Shown here piece after piece: positions 1 to 12,625 of a DNA stretch of 64,000 nt. This DNA is from Blumeriella jaapii (taxonomy: Eukaryota; Ascomycota; Leotiomycetes; Helotiales; Drepanopezizaceae), in NCBI GenBank assembly GCA_009599575.1, contig VWND01000066.1, positions 124,001 through 188,000 of the forward strand, written 5' to 3'. A program made the position numbers and the translations under genes. Positions within the stretch are counted from its first letter, which is position 1, and every line of letters begins with the position of its first letter. The notes below the pieces were generated by a model that worked only from the letters and a program-made list of their open reading frames with translations, had not been told where the DNA came from and ran no database searches.

Positions 1-1318
1 TTTTTTTCGAATTTTTTACGGATTATACCAAAATGATCGACCGGTCGTAAAAAAGCTTATTTCCGCATTTCGCGAAAAATAGCTTTTGTTTAACGATTTT
101 CTTTTTAATAAAGCTTTTCAGCTTCTGCTATTATATTACAACCTTCTTTTTTTTTTTAATCAGCGAAAAAGCAGCCTTTTTTAAAAGCTTTTTTTTTTAA
201 AAAACAATTTTTTTCCCGAGAAAAAAAAAACAAAAGAAAAAGCAGAACGCTAACCATTTCGCCTGCCACCTTTTAATTTAACGCTGAAAGCGTTTAGTTA
301 AAACTTTTGCAAAATCAATTAAAAAAAGCGCAAAAGCGTAAACGACAACTTTTGGAAATTATACGATTACGACAGACCTTTTAATTAAAACGTTTGATAA
401 AATTTATCGAACATGCTTTTGCTAATCGCGAATCTGCTGCTTTTTTTTTTCGCAACGTTTTATTTTAATTAACAAACGTTATAAACTTATTTCTACGCTT
501 TTCGCAAACTTTTTTTAAATCTTTTTTTAACGGCCAAAATCTTAGCGCGTTTTTTAAACGCTATAATTTCTATTTATCTGCTGATTTTCGATTAGCTCGC
601 ATAAAGCGCGTTCCGAATTTTAAATTTAAATTAAATAATAATAAAAATTACAAAACATATTATTAAAAAACTAAAGTTTTCGATAACTTCGAACTTTATT
701 ACGATTATTTCGCTGGCGATCGATTTTGCAAAAATTATATATTCGATCAGACCGAAGGCGTAGCAAAAAAGTTTCTGATTCCGCGTATTTTAAACCGTTC
801 CGATTTTACACTTTCCGAAAAATTAATTAAAAAAGTCGCCGATTTCTTGGCCGATTCTTTCGACGTTTAAAAAACCGAAAACGAGTTTAAAATACTTATA
901 ATAAATACGTACGACGATTTTTAACGCTTTTATCTGCGATTTTTTATTTTCGCAGCGAACGTTTAAATACGGACCGACAAATAGCTTCGGAACGCTTTCC
1001 GCGATAAAATACTAAAGCGTTTACGAAAAAAGCTGCATTTGAAATAAATTCGTATAACGACTTTTAAAAATTAGCTTATCGCCGTCCGTTAAAAAAAACA
1101 AAATCAATTAGCTAAACGAATTTTATACGCGAATCGTTTTATTAAATCTATTATTTATTAAAATAGTAAGTTTTTAATCAAAGCGTATTACAAATTAAAT
1201 CGTACGTACGAAAGTCGTTTAAATACTTTACAAGCTTTTCCTTAACCTTTTGTTTTTTCTTTTTTTCTACGCCAAAACGCCCTTTTTAGCGTTTTTTTTT
1301 TTCGATCGGACCAACGAC
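1..1318 (+). pseudogene. RIP-degraded gag of outer Gypsy element B
   Basis: Very AT-rich DNA with stops in all frames. Around 690-1,150 the plus strand still reads like a fungal Gypsy capsid: a segment resembling RTEGVAKKF is followed by a stretch resembling LADSFDV, several CAG/TGG-type codons now being TAA/TAG. The sequence stops abruptly where the LTR of element A begins at 1,319. The protease and RT of the same element resume after 12,625, so this is the 5' portion of a split element. The left end lies outside the window. Frames are too damaged to give exact gene limits. Confidence 0.6.
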
Positions 1319-1585
1319 TGTAAAACGGTGATACCTTGTATTGATAGGAGTTGGTAGTTTTAGCTATGGTCGAGGCATGGACCCCTCCGAAACCCCCTGC
1401 CATTGACTATCTTCAACAGGTATAAGAGCAAAGCACCCTTTTAAATAATATCATAAATACGCAATTCAATTTATACTTTTATTTATTTTTCTTTTCCTTT
1501 TTTCGGTCTTTTCTAAAAATTCCCTAGATTATCTTACCCACCGATATATGGCCGTATTAATCTGGTTTTTCTATCTATTTTTATA
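1319..1585 (+). repeat. 5' LTR of element A
   Basis: A 267-bp sequence repeated at 12,359-12,625. By eye all differences between the two are C/T or G/A transitions with no indels, the pattern expected of RIP on two initially identical LTRs. It ends ...TTATA where the other LTR ends ...TTACA. Confidence 0.9.
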
Positions 1586-2355
1586 TTTGATAATTTACGC
1601 AAAAATTTAAACTTCGGTATTTCGTTTTTATATATTCGCCGATGCATTTCTTAAATTCGCAATCAAAATCGATTTCGATATCTCGCCATTACGGTTTAAA
1701 AAACTTTTCATATAATATTATTCGTAGCTGTATCATATAAAAGACTTTTAATAGCTTCTTTTATTTTGCGTACAATTATTAAATTACAAAAATGCAATAT
1801 ATTTCAGAAACGTCTGAAATTACGGTCAGGCAATTTTGAACCGTGCGAAGTTTAAAACTCGAAAATCGCTTTTTTGTTTAAAAATAACAAATCGAATATT
1901 GGTTTATACGCTTCGACCGCTGCGCTCGGCTTTTTAAACTAGATCTTTCTTGGTTAAACGCTTGGCGAAAACTCAATCTTTTGATTTTACGCTTTGTAAT
2001 TATAGCAATTACAATTTGCGGCTTTTTATTAAAAATAGTAAAAAAATGGCTGTACGTGCATTGGCTTGAGCTACGGAATATCGAGACCGTAGATTATACA
2101 GCAATATCATATTAATTTAATCAACTTATTAAAAAACAAATTTTTTAATATATTATTTAAATGTCTGGACGCAATTTTATTTTATTTAATTTTTTTAAAA
2201 AATACAAAAACTTTTTTAATAGTTTCTTTATTAAAAACGATTTTTTTCATACTAAAAACTTATAATTTGCAATTCCAAAAAACACTTATTTATTTAATTC
2301 AAACCTTACCAACACTTTTATTAATATTATAAACAACGACGCTTTTCGTTTTCTT

Positions 2356-3138
2356 ATGCGAAGCCGCATGCTCCTCCCTGGCTTCTTTGGTGTATTTTTA
2401 TTTAATAGCGCCAACGTTATCGATTTTATCGAGAAATATAAAAAAACCTGTAAGAATTTTAAAGTTTTTGAAATTAAGATATTCGATAAACTTTTTCGCT
2501 ATTATAACCCAACTACCAAAAATATTATTAAGTCGATAAATAAATAAAAGACTATTAAAGCTCGAAACTGGCGTAAGCTAGTTAAAGCTTTAAAATCGGA
2601 ATTCCGAAATTACGATCGCTAGCAAATTCGCGATATTATCGCTTTTTTTAAACAATTTGTTATAATAATTCGCTAAATCAAAAAACTTAAAACTTATTAT
2701 CGTACTTATACGAAAGTGTCTAACGTTTTCGTTAATAAAAAAATCTTAAGCGAGGTTAAGCAAGAAAAACTGTTTTTACTTGGTTTTCCGACCAGCATTC
2801 GCAACAAAACTATTAAGCATTTTAAAATTAATAAACAAAACTTTAAAACCTTCGATTAATATTTCAAATTTGTGGAATTCGTTTTTAAGCAAAACCAAAG
2901 CGAACGTACTATCGAAGCTATAAACCAAAAGAAATCTTTTTCTTTTATCTACAAAAAAAACGTAGAAGCTTTAATGCAAAAATATACTTAGCTATTAAAA
3001 ATTACCGAAATCGCCAAAAAACAATCAGTTATTATATTATTTAATCGTTTTGCAAAACTTACTGGTTTGGAAAAGCTTAATAAGAATATCGAAACTTTCG
3101 TATCAAAATTTACCGATATCAAGATTCAAGGATTTTAA
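2356..3138 (+). pseudogene. gag of element A (degraded)
   Basis: An open stretch from 2,356 (63 codons) followed in the same frame by segments separated by stops. The translation has the layout of a fungal Gypsy Gag: an N-terminal segment like ANVIDFIEKYKKTC, a middle segment like NWRKLVKALKSEFRNYD, then LFLLGFPTSIRNKTIKHFKI. In intact relatives this protein makes the virus-like particle core. Stops replace probable Trp and Gln codons. No intact start or end can be trusted. Confidence 0.65.
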
Positions 3139-4439
3139 AGCAAAATCGAGGTTTTATGCAATAGCAAAAAAAACTTTTTTACGTTAATTCGGATAATAAA
3201 AACGATTAAAATAGCTTTTACAATAATTATTTTTTTTAAAATGCGCGAAGCGATTAATCTCGCCAAGCTATCGTAAAAATAATAACTGCCCAGTGGTAAC
3301 CTTTTTGTATTAGCGATTAGAATTAGCGAAATATTAATTATAATAACGATTATCAGAGGAAAAGAAACTAGCGCGAAAATCAGAATCGCAATTATTAAAA
3401 TGATAAAAGTAATTATCAAAACAAACCCCGTGGTCCTAAATATGAATTTTGTGATAATAAAAAAATTTATTACGAAAAATCTTATATTCGCTTTAAATGC
3501 AAAGCGTTTAATTTTTGTATGAACAATAATGTTTATTATATTAATAAATACGGAACGATCTGCTTCGAATCAACGGAAGCAAAAATAAGCCTTTTTAATA
3601 AAGCTAAGAATCAGAATTAATTAAATATTATTCGCTTAAAAATAAAAGGTACGAAATAAAACGATTGTTTAAAAAACAGGAAAAATGCAAAAACGATTTT
3701 TATTAATAAAAGAAAAAACATTTCAAAAGGCGTATTAATTAAAAAGAAATCCTTTATCCTAAGTGTAAATAAAATGCAAATGTATAAATAAAAAATAAAT
3801 ATATATATTTTTAATACAAATATCGCATTTGCAAATATTATAATTGCATAATCAAGCCAGCGAATTATAAAAAAGCAAAATGCTTTTGTTTTTTTCGCCA
3901 AATTAGCAGGCGTAAAAAAAAACGTCAAAATCGAAAGGAAAAAAGATTTTGGAATTCGAAAAAAAACCGATAAAATTATTAAAAAAACGCTTATAATAAA
4001 AGAAATTAACGACGATATAAAAAATATCGACACCGATACTTCGGTTCAAATTATTTAAAAAATACTAGCTTTTAAACGTTTATTATTAATGCAAAGCAAA
4101 AAATAAATCGACAAATATATCAGCTCCGAAGCCGTCGACGAAGCTATTAAACGAATTATAAAACAAAAAATCGAATTGAAATTCAGCGATTTATTTAGCA
4201 TAAAAAAAAGATTCGACAAAGTTATTAATAAACAAATCCTTATATTAAAAAAAAACGAAAAAATTGAAATCATTCGAAAAAAAAACGATCTTAAATTAAA
4301 AAAAAACTAAAAAGAAATTTATAATACCGCAGTCAATTTAGCCGATAAAAAAGAATCCTCGGAAAAAATCAGCCTTTTGGCTTTTGTTATAAAAACCCAG
4401 AAATCAAAACGACGAAACTGCTTTTATACGATTATAAAA

Positions 4440-7400
4440 ATATTAAAAATAAAAATAATGCTTAAGAAAAGTACGACCGCCTTCGCTTTACTCGATAATA
4501 AAGCCGAAATTAATTGCATAAACCAGAAAACAGCCGAAGCTAATAATATTCCGATTATTACCGACAAACGAATAATTTATATTACCGTTAATAAAAATAC
4601 GATTAAATTTAATAAGATTATACGAAATATAAAAATCGACGTTAAAAATATTGTTATTTATAAAAACTTTTTGATAATAAAAAAATACTTTTATTTTATT
4701 ATTTTTAAAATGCTTTAGATTTTGAAAAGTTTCGTCAGTTTTAAATACACCGAAAACGGCCAAATAAAAGCCTTTTTTTAAAATTGGAACCGATCTTTTT
4801 AAAGTTAAATCACCGTCGCCGGCGATAAAATCTTTTTAATCGACGTTTTATCGGGAAACGAATAGCCGGCTTTGGTTTTAGAACAAACGCTGAGCTATAA
4901 TAAAACTTGGAAAATATTCAGCTAAAAGTATTCGCGTTATTAATCGAAATGGCACCGCGAATAAAATTGGCTAATATTAATATTTTTGGCTATTAATTCG
5001 GAAATAAAAGTTTCGAAAATTTCGTTTTCGTATTAAACAAATCCGATTTATATATTTTATTTTTTTATATTAATATTAGCACTTTTTACAAGCGCAAAGC
5101 TGATAAAATACGATTCGTAAATCTTAGCGAATCCGATAAAAATATTTTCGAAAAAATAAACGATTAATTCGAAAAAAATAAAACAATAAAACTATTTTAA
5201 TTAATTATTAGCGAATTCGAAGGATTTATCACCGGCCGATTTTCCAGCTTATCATTTGGCAGCCGATTTACAAAAGAACGATTTGATAACTTAACAATCG
5301 AAACTCAATTTTTACTAAAAAAAAAAAAGGTTTTATACGAAATTTTACGCAACCGAAAAAAGGCTATAGCTTTCGATTTTACCGAAATGGGCTAATTTAG
5401 CCTTAACGTTACGTTTTATATCGATATTAAAACCGTATTTTACGAAGCCTGGCAAAAAAAAACCTTTTTAGTTCTTAAAGCTTTCCAAAATAAAATAGTC
5501 GAAATGCTGAAAAAACGAATTAAGCAAAGGATTTTCGAATTTTGCTACGGCTTATACAAAAACAAATGATTTATCGTTGCGAAAAAAAAGAAAAGCATTT
5601 ACAAATTTATTATCGCAATCGTCGAAATAAATAAAATAACGATACAAAACGCTAACGTGTTATTTAACGTCGATTAATTTTTAAACGAATTCGCAAAATT
5701 AACGATCGCTTTCTTTTTCGATTTGTTTTCCGGCTACGACCATTTAATATTTGATCTACGATTTCGAAATATAATAGCAATTCAAATTCCAATCGGTTTA
5801 CTACGTATAACGAAAATACTTATAGAAGCTATTAATTCGGTCGCTTAATTCGTAAAAGTCGTATATAAGGTTTTTATAATTTACATTTTTGATATTGCTT
5901 TTTTTTACGTTGACGACGTTGAAATGAAAAGTTTCAAATTATATTATAATAATAAAAAGATTTTTTCTGAAATTCGATATTATATAATAAAATATATTTA
6001 AAATATCGATAAAGTTATAGTCTGCTTCGAAAAAGCCAAAGCTATTATTAGCTTTCGATTAAAATTTTGTATGCCCGAAATAAATATCGTTGGCTATATG
6101 ATTAACAGCGCTGGCCGCTATTTTTAACGAAAGAAAATTAAAAAGATTTGCGAATAAAAAAAATATAAAAATATCACCGAAGCCAAAGCTTTTATTGGCG
6201 TTATAATTTATTATCGCAATTAAATCAAAAACTTTTTTTAAAAAGCTGCATCTATTTACGTTACGATAAAAAAAAAAATCGATTTCGTTTAAGGAAAAAA
6301 GCAGAGCAAAATTATAAAAATTTTTAAAAACGACTTTTTATCGGTCCTATCGCTTATACGAATCGATTACAGCCCAAACGCAGAAAAAATCATTTTGATT
6401 ATCGACGCTAATATTTTCGGTTGGAAAGCTGTATTACAACAAATCGATAAAAACAAAAAACGGCATTTTTTACGGTTCGAAAGCGGCTTATAGTTTTTCG
6501 CGGAAGCACGCTACGACGCTATTAAACGAAAATGTCGAAGCGCTTTTAAAGCAATAAAAAAAATAAAAAGCGAATTGTACGGCGTGTATTTTATTTTGAA
6601 AACAAACGCAAAAGTTTTTATCGATTAATTAAATAAAAAAGCTAGTGATTTACCAAAAGCGCTCGTTATTAATTAAATAGTTTAAATGCGATTTATAAAC
6701 TTCGAAATCAAATATATCAAAGAAACAATTAATACAGCGGCGGACGGTTTTTTTAAACGAAAACGCTTTTATTCGTTTAACTTCGCTGAACAAAGCGAAT
6801 AAAATATCGACGAATAAATCGCTAACGAAATCGGCTGCTTTGCTATTTGCGCTTTGGGTTTCACAAAGCCGAAACTATTCGCGTTATTATTTCGGTTGGC
6901 ATCGCGAATGAAAAACATTAATTTTCGAGCCGAAAAAGCATTCGCGTTATTATTTCGGCTAATACCGCGAATAGATTTGACCGAAAACGATCGGGATAAG
7001 CCGATTAATAAAAAAAATAAATCTTTGATTAACAATTATAAAACCGAGGATTTTTATTTAATCGTATATTATTTAACCATTTTATTTAAATTATTTAGCG
7101 TGCTAAACTATTAATTTAAATTATTTAAAAATCAGATTTTCGATTATATTTTAATCGACAAAAAGTTATATAAAATGAAAAATAATATATATTAAAAACG
7201 CTTAATAATAAATAACAAAGCCGATAAGTTTTAAGTTATAAAGAAAGCCTACGAAAAAGTGTTTTATAAAAAAGTTGAAGCTATTTATTACCGAATCAAA
7301 AACGATTTTTAATAAAAAAAATGCTTCGAAAATTGCAAAGCTTTCGTTAAAAGTTGTATTTTTTGCTAAAAACGAAAGCCTGGCCGATAAAAAAACTTAT

Positions 7401-8320
7401 TATATCCGACGTAGTCTTTTGAAATCTAGGAAAAAATTAATTTCGACGTTATACGCGTACCGACCACCGATCGCGGTTATATATATTTCGTATTCGCTAT
7501 TAACGATTTATTTAAATAGCCTGAAAAGCGACCTTTCCGAAACGCCACTTTCGAAATTATAGCGATTTTTTTTTAGAAAAACGTTATATATCGATATGGT
7601 TTGTTTAGCAAATTAAACGTCGATAATAAATCCGAAAACAAAAGCGTTGTCGAAACTTTTACAAAAAAATATAATTTTTAACGCATTTAAATTTTAGCCT
7701 ATAATTCGAAAAGTAATAGATCCGTTAAACGAGATTATAAGAATATTTTTAACGGCTTTTTAAAAGTTATTCGAAAAGATTATAAGTATTGGTCGCGGAA
7801 ATTTTCGAAAATGCTTTTTATTATACGCATATGCATATACGCTTCTATTAGAATAATTCTATTTTTTATTTAATACGGCAGAAACGCTCGATTGTTTTTG
7901 AAAACAAAATGGCTTGTGTAAAAGCTTTATAACGTGGTTAAAATGAAAACGAAAACAGATTTATTAGCAATAAGATTTAAACAGCTAAATTACCGCGATA
8001 TAAATATAAAAAAAATGATTTTACGAAAGAAAAAGTATAAAAAAGCAGCTAAAACAGTTTGGAATAAAATCAATTTTAAAAAAAACGCTAATCAAAAAGG
8101 AAAATCTGGTTTTAATTTACGACGTTCAGCGCGTTATTAACAAATCGGCCGATATTAAATTTAATTATAAATAGCTCGGACCCTACGAAGTATGCGAGGC
8201 CGAGTTGAATAAAGGCTATTATAAGCTTACGGAATTCGATAAAACAAAACTAAAAGAAACGTTCGCCGCCAACCGGTTAAAGCGATTTTACAAAAGAAAC
8301 TAGCAAATTTATTTTTTAAA
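4440..8320 (+). pseudogene. pol of element A: protease, RT, RNase H, integrase (degraded)
   Basis: Fragments of a Gypsy polyprotein appear in the usual order. The protease box reads LLDNKAEINCI near 4,480 (normally D-S/T-G-A). The RT palm box FYVDDV is near 5,905. RNase H with a segment like FGWKAVLQQIDKNKKRHF lies near 6,420, followed by an ALVINxIVxMRFINFEIKYI-like segment. Integrase fragments follow around 7,300-8,100. The end carries a GPYEVCEAELNKGYYKL-like GPY/F module (8,178-8,300) ending in NRLKRFYKR. Numerous stops and apparent frame losses make it inactive. A short internal duplication is visible near 6,870-6,970, where the phrase FALLFRL occurs twice. Confidence 0.75.
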
Positions 8321-8509
8321 CTTTGATTTAAACAGCGACTTCGATTTTAGCGAATCCGACGACGATTCCGATTAAAGCGATTATACTTTTGAAAAAGAAA
8401 AGGCTTTACTCTTTGAAAAGGTTTAAAAACAACCGAACGATAATCCGGCGGCTAAAAGCATAATTCAAATCGTGATTTTACTTATGACCGAAAAGGAGAA
8501 AGATGCTTA

Positions 8510-8960
8510 CAAAATTGTTTACTAACTGTTTTACTGTTTTCGTTGTTTATTGTTTTTTCTTTTTTATTGTATATTATTTTATTGTTTTTGTTTTGCTTTG
8601 TTTATATATAACTTAATTATTTTGTTTTATATATATTATTTATTTTTAAAACTTTTTTTTTATATTATTTAAGATATTTATTATAATTTTTTTTTGTTTG
8701 ATTATACTTTTGTTTATTAAAACAAAAGTTTTGTATATATTTTAAGCCGTATATTTGATATATTTGTATTGCTCGTATATTTTACGAAAACTATTTTTTA
8801 TATATTTTATTATTTGCTATTTTCTGTATTATTTACTTTTTTTGTTGTTTTAAACGGATGCTTATCTAAACAGTTATAATTTATTAAAAAAACAGCATGC
8901 GGATTCTTATGGCTTTTGAATACAAATATTTTATAATTTTCGTATTTTTTTCCATTTATT
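8510..8960. other. T-rich stretch between pol and the extra coding region of element A
   Basis: About 450 bp of extremely T-rich plus-strand sequence lacking CA/TG dinucleotides, with no coding resemblance in any frame. It separates the end of pol from a second, more codon-like region and probably represents non-coding sequence of the element, heavily altered by RIP. Confidence 0.4.
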
Positions 8961-11900
8961 TTTTAACAAATATAATACACTTTTTTAATTAACAAACCCA
9001 TCGATATTATATCGTTTTTTAAACAAAGCGTTGCTAAACTTGGCAAACTTATTTTTAACTTATTTTAGAACGAAACTATTATACGCAATTTTTCCGAGTT
9101 TAAGCAAGCATATAATGCCGTTATCCCAAATTAATAAGCAGCTTTCGTAAAGATATTTATAAAATAATTCGATATAATAACTGAAAACGTTAACGAATTT
9201 TTATTCGATTACAAAAGTTTCGTTAAAGCTAAATTCGTTTGCAAAAGCTTTAATTACGACAAATTTCTGCTGAATTACGATAACGTTTTAAAAGTTTTCG
9301 CCGAAGCAAAAAAGGCTCGAAACAATAAGAAAAAAATGACAGACCGAGTTTTGCGCTTTTTGCCAAATCAACGAAAAAAAAATATTCAAAAATACGTTTT
9401 TAGTAAAATCACCGGTGTTATTTCATTTCGGCATTTCGCTCGCTTTTTCGAAACTATTACTTTTACGAAAAAAAAAGTCTGAATATTAAACGCTTATATT
9501 TTTAAAGCGCAAATTTTAAAAGCTAATAATCCAAAAATTCGCAGATTCATAAGCCTTTTTATAGCTGTCTGCAAACTGATCGACGACGCTATACAATCGC
9601 CAAAAAGAATTTTAGTCGGCTGCGAAATCCCAAATCTGACTTTTTTTTAAAACAAAAAATTAAGCGTCGCTAAATGCGGCATTTTTATACCGAACGAAAA
9701 AAACGACGCTATTCCGACGTTTTAAATTTACGACGACGAAAAGAACGAAAAAGCCGATATTATTTTCGTTTAGTTCGAAAAAATATACGCAATAGCAATT
9801 AATACTTTTAGAGCAGCCAAAATAATTCGGCGATTTTCATTTTTAATTATCGAAAACGAATCCGAAAACGAAATTAAAAGCGTAACAACAGATAATCGCT
9901 TATTCGAATATAAAAAACCTATTATGCTTATAAAAACAATTCCGAAAAAAATAAAAACAAAAAACGTAAAAAAACGCGCCGATATTTCCGAAACTTTTTT
10001 TGTTCGGAAAAAAAAATCATTTACGTCGCTAGCAGAAAAGGCATCGCGAATAAAAACAGCCGGAAATCGACGCCGAATTACAGGCTTTAAGCTAATTAAC
10101 AGAAAACGCGACGATTCTACGGAATCAAATTTAAAAAACGCCGGCATTCCGAAAAGGAAAGATTTAAACGATTTTGAATTTAACTTTTCGAAATTAAACA
10201 CGCAAATACCAAAAACGCTTGCTGCATTTAAAAACGTCGAACCGCTAATATTTTAGATTTTAATAAAAATATTTAAAATTTCGATTATTGCACGACTCGA
10301 CCGAAAAGGCTTGGAAAAAAATATCGAAGTTATCGCGGAAAAAATTATACAAAAAGCATAAAATCAAATTACTTTGCTTAAAACTTTCGCTTTCGACGAC
10401 GAAACGATTTAGAAGTTTTATTTCGATACTTTTATACAAAAGCCAAATAAACCCGTTAGTTTTTTTTTTTTTGCTTCGAACGAAAACTAGACTAAGTTTT
10501 TTTCGGAAAATTGCAAATATAATACGCCAAAGCAAATAAAAAAAACTTTTGAAAACGGTGACCCGTTTTTACTCGAGTTTTCCTTTGCTAAGAAACTTCG
10601 ATTTCTTAATTTCGTTTTTACGAATAACGTTAACGCTAAAAAAAACGGCAAGTTTTATTATTTTTACGTACGCTGTTACGCGGCGTATTACGATTTGATT
10701 ATAAAAAAAGTTAACGTTATCGGCTTCGCTAATCGATTCGCTGCTATTAAAAATTCGGATTACGACGTGTTCGAAATTAATTTTAATAACCAGTTTATAT
10801 TCCGACGAAAAATTGCGAAAATTATCCAAGCGCGTACGAAAGTTTATTTAAGCTACGCAAACTTTAAAGCAGATCCTAAGGCTTTCAGCGCGATTACAAA
10901 GCTCGACTGAAACGTAGAAAAATAAAAGTAACGAATATTTTCAAAAGCCGACTTTTTTGGCCTTTCGACCGAAAGTGTATTTTAAAGTCTGTTTAAATTA
11001 AACTGCGAATTCGTTAATCACGTAAGGTTTTACAACGGAAAAAACAAACCATTATTGCATTTCATAAAAAAAAAAATAGTTATATATAAATACTATTTCC
11101 GATTGGTCAAAACCCAAAAAGCGCCTATAACTTTTTTCGCTAATATGTTTTACAATCTTACTTAACAAGCTTTTAAAATGCATTTCGGCCTTTATTTCGC
11201 TGTTTTGATTATTCGAAACCCCGAAAACTGCCGCCTCGTAATTTACTTTAACGTTCCGATCGCCTCAGGCTTCGCTAATTCCGACCGTATTATAATTACA
11301 AAATTCGATATCGCCGATTTTTAAAAAAAAAAAAAAATCGAAAATTTTACCGACGCCATCTTCGACTATTACGTTTTGCTTATTTTCGCATATAATTCGG
11401 AAATGATCGAAGCTTATTTGCAATTATATTACGACGCAAAACTGACTAAAACCATTCAGAAAAGCCCAGCTTTTTCGTATTTCAGCGCGTTTAAAACAGT
11501 GGCCTCGGCTATTTTATCGGACTACGAAACCGAAAGCTACGAAATAAAAAATAAAATAACTTTTGTCAGCTTTTCGATTAAGCAAAAGATTTTCGTTAAA
11601 TTCAAGATCCAAAAAACCGACGGCGCAATACTGGTTTACTCGAATAATTACACGGCGCAGAAATACAGAAATTACTTCGAAAACGATAATTCGATAAGCA
11701 ATTTAATATTGTTTATACTGCGGCGAAAACAACCACAGCATTTTCGGTGATTTCGATTGCAAACGATTATTTCCGAACTATTCCGTGAAATAGTTTTTTT
11801 TATAAGCTTTAAAGCTTTTTCAAAAGCATTCGTCGGTAAACAACCGTGGTCCGACCTATTAGTTTTACGCGAAGCAAAAGCGTTAATCGGTTTTAATTAC

Positions 11901-12150
11901 GACGAATTAATCGATTATTTTTACGATTTTAATACAAAACTTTTCAGCGTTTTTTACAAAGCGTAAAACCACGTTCAAGAACTGAAATTTACTATTTACG
12001 AAGAAAAATCGTAAAAAGCATTTGTCGCGGCGATATTTAATAATATTATCGACGAAAAAGCTATCAAAACGTTCGTAAAATTAAACGATACTTCGATTGA
12101 CATTTTATTAAGCCACTTTTTAAAAAAGCAAAATAAATAAAATAATTCAA
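8960..12150 (+). pseudogene. extra coding region of element A, function unknown
   Basis: Between pol and the 3' LTR the plus strand carries several open stretches in the element's orientation (about 9,924-10,256, 10,560-10,910, 11,010-11,750, 11,757-11,966), joined by segments that look coding except for RIP-type stops. The translation is mixed polar/aromatic with no transmembrane run and no zinc-knuckle or chromodomain. It therefore does not look like env, Gag or a chromodomain. A segment at about 11,230-11,310 reads like RLVIYFNVPIASGFANSDRI. I do not recognise the family. It could be an accessory ORF or host sequence captured by the element. Confidence 0.45.
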
Positions 12151-12358
12151 ACGATAAGCGAAACGCTATCCTTCCGCAAAAGCTAATAGCAAAAAGGCCA
12201 AAAACGGATTAAAAAACCGAAAAAGTATAAAATTAAAAAATTTGGTTTATAATTAATTGGTTTTTAAATTATATAAAATAAACTAAATTGTATTTATTAA
12301 AATTAGGTTTTTTTTTAGTCGTAATTAAAAACGATTACGTATATTGTTTAGAACAGGA

Positions 12359-12625
12359 TATAAAACGATAATACTTTGTATTAATAAAAATTGGTAGTTT
12401 TAGCTATGATCGAGGCATAAACCTTTTCGAAATTCCCTGCCATTAACTACTTTTAACAAATATAAAAGCAAAGCACCCCCTTAGATAGTACTATAAACAC
12501 GCAGTCCAATTTATACCTTTATTTATTTTTCTTTTCCTTTTTTCGGTCTTTTTTAGGAATTCCCTAGATTATCTTACCCACCGATATGTGGCCGTATCAG
12601 TCTGGTTTTCCTACCTACTTTTACA
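12359..12625 (+). repeat. 3' LTR of element A
   Basis: 267 bp, the same length as the 5' LTR at 1,319-1,585 and differing from it only by transitions. It begins TATAAAACG where the other copy has TGTAAAACG, and ends ...CTACTTTTACA. The following CGAT matches the CGAC that precedes the 5' LTR. Confidence 0.9.

Larger units (their letters stand above)
1319..12625 (+). mobile_element. LTR retrotransposon A (Ty3/Gypsy), 11.3 kb, RIP-inactivated
   Basis: Two direct 267-bp LTRs bound the element; the first starts TG, and the second starts TA and ends CA, as expected after transitions. It is flanked by CGAC (1,315-1,318) and CGAT (12,626-12,629), a 4-bp target duplication differing by one transition. 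Order inside on the plus strand: gag (from 2,356), aspartic protease (about 4,480), RT with an FYVDDV active-site box (about 5,905), RNase H (about 6,400), integrase, and a C-terminal GPY motif (about 8,178). About 3.7 kb of further sequence lies between pol and the 3' LTR, which is unusual. The element has no recognisable chromodomain. All genes carry many stops and cannot be functional. Confidence 0.85.

Noticed and set aside
3135..4273. Long hydrophobic minus-strand frames (94, 138 and 72 codons) within element A
   Set aside because: They are antisense shadows of T-rich, RIP-altered retrotransposon sequence. Their apparent membrane segments come from poly-T/poly-A composition, and the plus strand carries the gag-pol frame.
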